Source of the DNA: Arthrobacter sp. FW306-07-I
GTDB taxonomy: Bacteria; Actinomycetota; Actinomycetes; Actinomycetales; Micrococcaceae
Reading direction: 5' to 3'
Length of the DNA stretch: 64,000 bases
Assembly: GCF_021800405.1 (NCBI RefSeq)
Contig: NZ_CP084550.1
Coordinates: 496,001-560,000 of the forward strand
Below are positions 58,307-64,000 of this stretch, one piece after another. The notes below the pieces were generated by a model that saw only the letters and a list, made by a program, of their open reading frames with translations, had not been told where the DNA came from and ran no database searches. Each line of letters starts with the position of its first letter. The first letter of the stretch is position 1. Both the position numbers and the translations under genes were made by a program.

Positions 58307-59368
58307 ATGCGGATTGGACTGGTTTCGGGACCTTGGATTCCCGTTCCCCCCGTAATGTACGGGGGCACTGAAAGAGTAGTTGACACCCTTGCCCGCGGCT
58401 TCATGGCCGCAGGTCATGAGGTGTTACTGGCGGCGCCGACGGAGAGCGCGTGTCCCGTGCCGCTCGTTCCCGGAATGCGTCCGGCAGACTACGGCGGACT
58501 GGGTACCACCATGTCGGAGTTGAGCCATGTAATCAGGGCCTATGAGGGGCTGCAGGACGTGGACGTCATCCACGACCACACCTTCATTGGGCCCCTCTAC
58601 CTGCACCGGCCGGCAGGGGTGCCGGTGGCGACCACTATCCACGGGCCCATCCACGAGCAGGCGGCAGACATCTATCGCGCCGTTGCCCGGAAGGGCGCTG
58701 TCATTGCCATTTCAAGGGACCAGGCATCACACGCACCCACGGTTCCCGTGACCCGCGTGATCCATCATGGCATGGACCTTTCGGCCGTACCGGTTGGGTC
58801 CGGAAGCGGCGGCTACCTGTGCTTCCTGGGCCGCTCGTGCCCGGACAAGGGCCTTGTTGAGGCCATCACCATCGCCCGGCAGGCCGGGATGCACCTGAAG
58901 ATCGCGGTCAAAATGCGGGAGCCGGACGAAATCCGCTACTTCCGGGAAGTTATTGAACCAATGCTGGGTCCCAACGAGGACTTCGTGGGCGAGGTGGACG
59001 ACGCCGCCAAATACCGGCTGATGGGGGAGGCAGCAGCCTTCCTGAACCCCATCCAGTGGGCCGAACCTTTCGGGCTGGTGATGATCGAAGCCCTGGCCAC
59101 CGGTACGCCCGTGGTGGGGACGTACATCGGCTCCGCCCCGGAAATCGTGAAGCACGGGCGCACCGGGTTCCTCGGAACGACAGAGGAACTGGCAGGCTTC
59201 ATTCCCGCTGCTGCCGCCCTGGACCGGGCTGGTTGCCGCAAATCCGTTGAGGACAAATTCAGTGCCCAACGGATGGTGGCCCAACACCTGGAACTCTTCG
59301 GTGACCTGATTGAGGGACGCATGCCACCAGGGGTTCCACACGGTACCCGCTTGCACCAGAATCGATAG
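58307..59368 (+). CDS. Glycosyltransferase family 4
   Basis: A 353-residue GT-B enzyme. MRIGLVSGPWIPVPPVMYGG with the loop that binds the nucleotide sugar, DVDVIHDHTFIGPLY, FLGRSCPDKGLVEAITIARQ, and the E-x7-E motif in AEPFGLVMIEALATGTPVVG. The donor and acceptor are unknown. GGGAGGCCAGGA is just before the ATG at 58307. It is followed 58 bases later by a glycogen-debranching-type gene, and the pair recurs in Actinobacteria, suggesting carbohydrate storage or compatible-solute metabolism. Confidence 0.88.
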   Translation: MRIGLVSGPWIPVPPVMYGGTERVVDTLARGFMAAGHEVLLAAPTESACPVPLVPGMRPADYGGLGTTMSELSHVIRAYEGLQDVDVIHDHTFIGPLYLHRPAGVPVATTIHGPIHEQAADIYRAVARKGAVIAISRDQASHAPTVPVTRVIHHGMDLSAVPVGSGSGGYLCFLGRSCPDKGLVEAITIARQAGMHLKIAVKMREPDEIRYFREVIEPMLGPNEDFVGEVDDAAKYRLMGEAAAFLNPIQWAEPFGLVMIEALATGTPVVGTYIGSAPEIVKHGRTGFLGTTEELAGFIPAAAALDRAGCRKSVEDKFSAQRMVAQHLELFGDLIEGRMPPGVPHGTRLHQNR

Positions 59369-59426
59369 GGGCAGAACTGCTTTCCCGATCCCCGGGGCAG
59401 CTTCCCCTTCAGAAGGGAGTCTTTCC

Positions 59427-61607
59427 ATGACCGCTTGGAACGAAGACATAGAGGCGACCGGGTCCGATTCAGGCGCGGTTACGGTCCTGGAAGGATCTTC
59501 GTTCTGTATCTCCGCAGCCAGCGGCGACATCAGCGCCGACGCCGGCACGAACGGAGCGTTCTACCAGGACACCCGCATCGTGTCCCGCTGGATACTGCGC
59601 GTCAACGGCTCGCTGCGCGAACCGCTTTCAGCCCAACGGCCCCACCCCTTCCAGGCCACCTTCGTAGGGCGGGCGAAGTGGCCCGGCGGAAAATTCGACA
59701 GTCCACTGGTTGTCCGGCAGGTGCGGCACATCGGCCCGGGTCTGCAGGACGACATCACGCTGGAAAATTATGCCGCCGAGCCCGTGGAATGCGACATCGA
59801 GCTCCTTGTCGATGCTGACCAGGCCGACCTGTTCGACGTAAAAGGTGGACGAACCACGGGGGCGGATGACACCACCCGGACCGTTTCAGGGGGCAGGCTT
59901 GTCATCGAGGCGGCGCGCCATGGCCAGCAGCGCGGCTCTGCGATCGGGGCCCGGGACGCGGAGGTTACCACCGAGGGCCTGCGCTTCCGGGTGACCGTCC
60001 CCGCCCGGGGAAAATGGGCCACCAGTGTGATTGTGGTGCCGCTGGTGAACGGAGAAGCGCCGGAAGAGCCATTCACGGAAGGACAACTGCCGCACCACCG
60101 CGAGGGTGTGCGCCGGCACCTGGCCTGGGAGGAAGCCCTCCCCAGGATCAGCATCGAGGACGCCAGCCTCCAAAACCTGCTCAACCGGAGCCAGAGTGAT
60201 CTTGGTGCCCTGCGCATCTTCGACGCCCACCATCCGGAGCGGGCAGCGGTTGCTGCCGGTGCGCCGTGGTTCATGGCGCTGTTTGGGCGGGACTCGCTGC
60301 TGACCTCCTACATGAGCCTCATGGTCAACCCAAACCTCGCCCTGGGCACGCTGCAGACCCTTGCCGGGATCCAGGGAAAGAAGGTGGACCCGGACTCGGA
60401 GGAGGAACCCGGGCGGATCCCGCACGAGGTCCGGCTCGGCGTGACAGCAGGTCTTTCGCTCGGCGGCACGGCCTATTACGGGACGGCAGATGCAACGCCA
60501 CTCTTCGTGGCTGTCCTCGGCGAGCTGAGCCGTTGGGGACTCTCCCGGGACAAGATCCAGCCACTGCTGGCACATGCCGACCGTGCGCTGGACTGGATCG
60601 AAAAATACGGCGACCGGGACGGCGATGGGTTCGTCGAATACCTCCGCGCCAACGACCACGGCCTGGTCAACCAGGGCTGGAAGGACTCCTGGGACGGCAT
60701 CAACTTCGCCGATGGCACCATCGCTGAAGCGCCGATCGCCCTGTGTGAGGTCCAGGCATACGTGTACTCGGCCTACCTGGGCAGGTCACTGCTGGCCCAT
60801 TGGAGCGGTGACCCGGCCCTGGAACTGCACTGGGCCGATAAGGCCGCGGCATTCAAGGAGGAGTTCAACAAGAAGTTCTGGCTGCCGGATAAGGGCTACT
60901 TCGCCGTGGCGCTGGACAAGGACAAGCGGCCGGTCGACGCCCTGACGTCCAACATCGGACACTGCCTCTGGACCGGCATCGTGGACCAGGACAAAGCCGA
61001 GTCCGTGATGGAGCACCTGATGTCCCCGCAGATGTTCACCGGCTGGGGGATCCGCACCCTGGCCTCGGACATGGGCGCCTACAACCCCGTCAGCTACCAC
61101 AACGGCTCGGTCTGGCCGCATGATACGGCGCTGGTGGCCACCGGCCTGATGCGGTACGGGTTCGTGGACGAGGCCAAGCGGGTAGCCCTGGGGATCTTCG
61201 ACGCCGCTGCGCACTTCGACGGTCGGCTGCCGGAACTGTTCTGCGGCTTCGACCGCGGGGAATTCCCCAGCCCGGTGCCCTATCCCACAGCATGCTCCCC
61301 GCAGGCCTGGGCGGCCGCTGCGCCCGTCCAGCTCGCCCGGATCCTGCTCCGGTTCGACCCCGTCTTCACCCGCGACGTGGTGCACCTGGCACCCATCCTG
61401 CCCGAAGTCGTGGGATCGTTCCGGGCCGAAAACGTCATGCTGGACTCCAGCAGGGTGACCATCAGCGCCGCCGGAACCAAGGGCAGTATCGATGGGCTTC
61501 CGCCGGGACTCAGACTCCTGACCGAGCCCCGCCCGCCGCTGGCCTACCCGCCTAACGGTTTTGCCGGCAGTTCCGTGCGCCAGGGGCAGAACCAGCCGGG
61601 CAGTTGA
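59427..61607 (+). CDS. Glycogen-debranching-type amylo-alpha-1,6-glucosidase
   Basis: A 726-residue protein. The N-terminal 200 residues match the GDE_N_bis domain (FYQDTRIVSRWILRVNGSLR). The C-terminal half is an (alpha/alpha)6 glucosidase-like barrel: APWFMALFGRDSLLTSYMSL, QGWKDSWDGINFADGTIAEA with acidic residues at the likely active site, and NPVSYHNGSVWPHDTALVAT. It probably releases branch glucose from glycogen-like polymers. AAGGGAG precedes the ATG at 59427. It is likely co-transcribed with the upstream glycosyltransferase. Confidence 0.85.
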   Translation: MTAWNEDIEATGSDSGAVTVLEGSSFCISAASGDISADAGTNGAFYQDTRIVSRWILRVNGSLREPLSAQRPHPFQATFVGRAKWPGGKFDSPLVVRQVRHIGPGLQDDITLENYAAEPVECDIELLVDADQADLFDVKGGRTTGADDTTRTVSGGRLVIEAARHGQQRGSAIGARDAEVTTEGLRFRVTVPARGKWATSVIVVPLVNGEAPEEPFTEGQLPHHREGVRRHLAWEEALPRISIEDASLQNLLNRSQSDLGALRIFDAHHPERAAVAAGAPWFMALFGRDSLLTSYMSLMVNPNLALGTLQTLAGIQGKKVDPDSEEEPGRIPHEVRLGVTAGLSLGGTAYYGTADATPLFVAVLGELSRWGLSRDKIQPLLAHADRALDWIEKYGDRDGDGFVEYLRANDHGLVNQGWKDSWDGINFADGTIAEAPIALCEVQAYVYSAYLGRSLLAHWSGDPALELHWADKAAAFKEEFNKKFWLPDKGYFAVALDKDKRPVDALTSNIGHCLWTGIVDQDKAESVMEHLMSPQMFTGWGIRTLASDMGAYNPVSYHNGSVWPHDTALVATGLMRYGFVDEAKRVALGIFDAAAHFDGRLPELFCGFDRGEFPSPVPYPTACSPQAWAAAAPVQLARILLRFDPVFTRDVVHLAPILPEVVGSFRAENVMLDSSRVTISAAGTKGSIDGLPPGLRLLTEPRPPLAYPPNGFAGSSVRQGQNQPGS

Positions 61608-61614
61608 ACCAGGG

Positions 61615-62148
61615 TCAGGGCAGGGAGCGCTCCAGCACAAAGTCATGTTCAACAGTGCTGCCCAGCCGGAACGACTTGGTGCCCACCTTGCGGAAACCGG
61701 ATTTTTCGTAGAACCGGATGGCTCGGGCGTTCTGGCTGTTCACGCCCAACCAGGTTCCGGAACCGCCGCATGCTGCAGCGGCCTGGAGGCTGGCGTGCAT
61801 GAGTTCGGCGGCCGCGCCCAGGCCGTGGTAGTCCGGGTGGACGTAGCACTTGCTGATTTCCACGGACGGCAGCAGGGTCAGGACAGAGGCCACATCGGGA
61901 TCCGTTGCGGGCCGGTCCACCAGCAGGCTGTAGCCATTGAGCTGGCCGTCGGCATCGACGACCAGGACGGTGGTGTCCGGGTCCGCAAGGTACCCCTTGA
62001 AGTGTTCCTCGCTCAGCGTGTTGGCCAGGTGGGCGGCAATGTCGGCAGGTGACGACGACGGCGGGCAGGCCAGCGGAAAGGTGACGGCCGCCAGCGCAGC
62101 CAACGCGCCGGCGTCGTCCGCTGTTGCCCTGCGGATGGTGTGGGTCAT
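61615..62148 (-). CDS. GNAT-family N-acetyltransferase
   Basis: A 177-residue acetyltransferase: IRRATADDAGALAALAAVTF start, EISKCYVHPDYHGLGAAAEL (beta-strand and acetyl-CoA pyrophosphate loop), and GVNSQNARAIRFYEKSGFRK then VGTKSFRLG. The substrate is not predictable. It lies 14 bases after the hydroxyacid dehydrogenase gene on the same strand and is probably co-transcribed. Confidence 0.88.
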   Translation of the reverse strand: MTHTIRRATADDAGALAALAAVTFPLACPPSSSPADIAAHLANTLSEEHFKGYLADPDTTVLVVDADGQLNGYSLLVDRPATDPDVASVLTLLPSVEISKCYVHPDYHGLGAAAELMHASLQAAAACGGSGTWLGVNSQNARAIRFYEKSGFRKVGTKSFRLGSTVEHDFVLERSLP

Positions 62149-62162
62149 GCTGTTCTTCCGGG

Positions 62163-63122
62163 TCAGGCGGTGATGGTTCGGATGGGGGAGCCGGCCAGCC
62201 AGGCGGTGATGTCCTCAAGGGCGCCGCCGTAAAACTGTCGGTAGCTTTCCTGGGTGACGTAGCCCAGGTGGGGGGAGAGCACGGTGTTGGGCGCAGCCAG
62301 GAGCGGGTGCCCGGCCTGCAGGGGTTCCTGGTCGAAGACGTCCAAGGCGGCGCCCCGGATCCACCCCTCATTCAGCGCTTTGATCAGCGACTCCTGATCC
62401 ACGAGCGGCCCGCGGGCGGTGTTCACCAGGATGCCGTCAGGCCCCAGCAGCCGCAGCTCTGCCTCGCCCACCGTGTTCTCCGAGCGTGGGGAGAGCCGCA
62501 GGTGGAGGGTGGCCACGTCGGCAACCGTGAAGAGCTCCTCCTTGGACACCAGCCGGGCACCGGCCTCCTTGGCCGCGTCCGCAGTGAGATTCTGGCTCCA
62601 CGCCACCACATCCATGCCGAAGGCCTGCCCGTAGGTGGCCACCCGCCGTCCGATCTTGCCCAGCCCCACGATCCCCAGCGTCTTTCCGGCCAGCTCCACA
62701 CCAACAGTCGACTGCCACGTTCCGGCCCGGAGGGAGTTCTCCTCCGCTGGAAGGTGCCGGGCGATGGCCAGCAGCAGGGCCCAGGTCAGTTCCGGCGCTG
62801 CCGTGGGCGAACCGGGCGTGCCGCACACCGTTACTCCGTGCTCGGCCGCGGCTGCCACGTCGATGGCGGCGTTCGCCATTCCGGTGGTGACCAGCAGCTC
62901 AAGCCCTGGAAGCTTCTCAAACACCTCGCGCGGGAACGCCGTCCGCTCACGCATCGCAATCACCATGGTGGTGTCCGCCAGCGCCGAAACCAGGGCGTCC
63001 CGGGAAGCGAAAGGCTCGCGGTAGGAGGTCACGGTGACCCCCTCCGCCTCCAAGGCCGCGAAGTCGGCGAAGCCGTGGGCTACGTCCTGGTAGTCGTCGA
63101 GGATGGCCAAGCGGTGCGTCAT
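62163..63122 (-). CDS. D-2-hydroxyacid dehydrogenase
   Basis: A 319-residue NAD(P)-dependent dehydrogenase. The Rossmann motif GKTLGIVGLGKIGRRVATYG, VNTARGPLVDQESLI with the catalytic Arg, ALDVFDQEPL with the Glu, and SPHLGYVTQESYR with the catalytic His are all present. Family members act on phosphoglycerate, glyoxylate, lactate or similar 2-hydroxy acids. ATG 63122 has GGAAGGA upstream; the frame beyond it reads through noncoding sequence. Confidence 0.92.
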   Translation of the reverse strand: MTHRLAILDDYQDVAHGFADFAALEAEGVTVTSYREPFASRDALVSALADTTMVIAMRERTAFPREVFEKLPGLELLVTTGMANAAIDVAAAAEHGVTVCGTPGSPTAAPELTWALLLAIARHLPAEENSLRAGTWQSTVGVELAGKTLGIVGLGKIGRRVATYGQAFGMDVVAWSQNLTADAAKEAGARLVSKEELFTVADVATLHLRLSPRSENTVGEAELRLLGPDGILVNTARGPLVDQESLIKALNEGWIRGAALDVFDQEPLQAGHPLLAAPNTVLSPHLGYVTQESYRQFYGGALEDITAWLAGSPIRTITA

Positions 63123-63265
63123 GGGTGTCCTTCCCAGTTTGCTGCGTCCTTGGGTCACGTTCATCGTATGGCAGCGCCGGCCGGGAGGGCGCCTAAAACT
63201 CCAGCAACGCCGGGCATGATAGCAATGGGAGTGATGAATCCTCGCCCATTCCCGATTTTGTCCCT

Positions 63266-64000
63266 GTGAGCGGCCGCGTCCTGTCCCGCATTCCGAAAAG
63301 CTGGGTCCTGCTGGCCTGCATCGGCCTGCTTGCGCTGAACCTCCGCGGCCCTTTCGTCGCCGTCGCACCCCTGGTGGACCTCATGCAGGCGGAACTGCAT
63401 TTTTCGCCGGTCATGCTGGGGCTGCTGACCAGCATCCCCGTCCTCTGCTTCTCGCTCGCGGCTCCCTTGGCGTCCCTTGCGGCCCGGAAATTCGGTGCCG
63501 AGTTCGCCGTTACGCTGACCATCCTGGGAGTCCTGGCCGGCGTGCTGGTGCGCTCCGCCGGGGGCCCGGTGCTGGTGGTGGCCGGCACGGTGGTCCTTGG
63601 CGTGGCCATCACGGTGGGCAACATCGCGGTGCCGCTGATCATCCGCCGCGATTTCGCTCCGCGGCGGCAGGGGACGGCCATGGGAATCTACACCGCCGCG
63701 CTGAACATCGGGTCCTTCCTGACCTCGGTCATCATGGCTCCGCTTGCGGCCGCGACGGGGTGGAGAGTTGCCTTGGCCAGTGTTGCCGTCCTGGCCGTCG
63801 CCGCCGTGGTGGTGTGGGTCCTGGCGGTGGGACCGCGGACGGCATTCCTGGCTGAGGCTGAGGATGGCGGGGACGCGCCACTCGCGAGGGTGGGGGGTTC
63901 CGGCTGGATCACGTTCGGGCTTACGGCCGGGTTCGGTGGCCAGGCGTTCTCCTACTACGGAGTCACGGCGTGGCTGCCCAGCTACCTGCACGACGAGCTG
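63266..64000 (+). CDS. MFS transporter, CynX/NimT-like (cut by window end)
   Basis: The first 245 codons of a membrane transporter; the frame is open at the window edge. About seven hydrophobic helices are visible, beginning WVLLACIGLLALNLRGPFVA. The RGP in helix 1, the APLASLAARKFGAE loop, and NIAVPLIIRRDFAPRRQGTA resemble the cyanate/nitroimidazole (CynX/NimT) branch of MFS exporters. GTG 63266 is the only in-frame start before the first helix, and no clear Shine-Dalgarno is seen. The substrate is unknown. Confidence 0.8.
   Translation, partial: MSGRVLSRIPKSWVLLACIGLLALNLRGPFVAVAPLVDLMQAELHFSPVMLGLLTSIPVLCFSLAAPLASLAARKFGAEFAVTLTILGVLAGVLVRSAGGPVLVVAGTVVLGVAITVGNIAVPLIIRRDFAPRRQGTAMGIYTAALNIGSFLTSVIMAPLAAATGWRVALASVAVLAVAAVVVWVLAVGPRTAFLAEAEDGGDAPLARVGGSGWITFGLTAGFGGQAFSYYGVTAWLPSYLHDEL

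Overview
The window is high-GC, densely packed DNA that reads as a chromosome of a Micrococcaceae actinobacterium, most likely Arthrobacter or Pseudarthrobacter. Support comes from the codon bias, the dnaX-recR pair preceded by a small SRP RNA, fba followed by a DUF3151 gene, GAF-ANTAR and ECF-sigma/anti-sigma genes, and many genes whose -10 box (TANNNT) lies 6-7 bases before the start codon, the layout of leaderless mRNAs. No phage, insertion sequence, plasmid or CRISPR locus was seen. The region looks like core chromosome with small accessory patches.

Layout. 1-8 kb: an IclR regulator, nadE, an FAD monooxygenase reading without a stop into pyrE, GAF-ANTAR and STAS-like regulators, a Tat-exported alpha/beta hydrolase, a NagD-like phosphatase and a SpoU methyltransferase. 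8.1-9.2 kb: a DUF559-type nuclease gene bracketed by long inverted repeats. 9.3-18.5 kb: fba, DUF3151, a uracil-DNA-glycosylase-like gene, a SAM-riboswitch-controlled methionine-synthase-like gene, a secreted M14 peptidase, purA, and an ECF sigma/anti-sigma pair. 18.5-26.8 kb: a tightly coupled minus-strand operon under a second SAM riboswitch, with an ABC importer, acetyl-CoA synthetase, dimethyl-sulfone monooxygenase (sfnG), metY and a CoA-binding protein. It looks like an organosulfur scavenging and homocysteine synthesis unit. 27-31 kb: small enzymes and a second DUF559-type gene in a patch with three covarying hairpins. 31-35 kb: purSQL. 35-40.3 kb: a large secreted subtilase facing an operon with two subtilisin-inhibitor-like proteins around a protein of the 3-methyladenine-glycosylase-annotated family. 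40-47.5 kb: an OhrR-like regulator, two small related proteins, lysC, recR, dnaX and SRP RNA. 47.5-64 kb: tRNA-Ser(GGA), an MpaB-type oxygenase, an M23 peptidase with a proline-rich repeat tail, glutathione peroxidase, a cyclic-nucleotide-type phosphodiesterase, a Stealth protein, HAD, LytR_C, TetR and FrnE proteins, a glycosyltransferase with a glycogen-debranching-type enzyme, GNAT, a hydroxyacid dehydrogenase and an MFS transporter cut by the window edge.

Three observations stand out. First, there are two paralogous nuclease-like genes, each bracketed by long hairpins and each with the same DnaA-box-like 9-mer about 40 bases before the start; in one patch the hairpin arms differ between copies but stay self-complementary. 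Second, a 68-bp repeat is present inside two coding sequences (sfnG and acs) in the same reading frame, like a coding palindromic element. Third, an FAD monooxygenase and PyrE share one stop-free frame, with a leaderless-type promoter at the junction.
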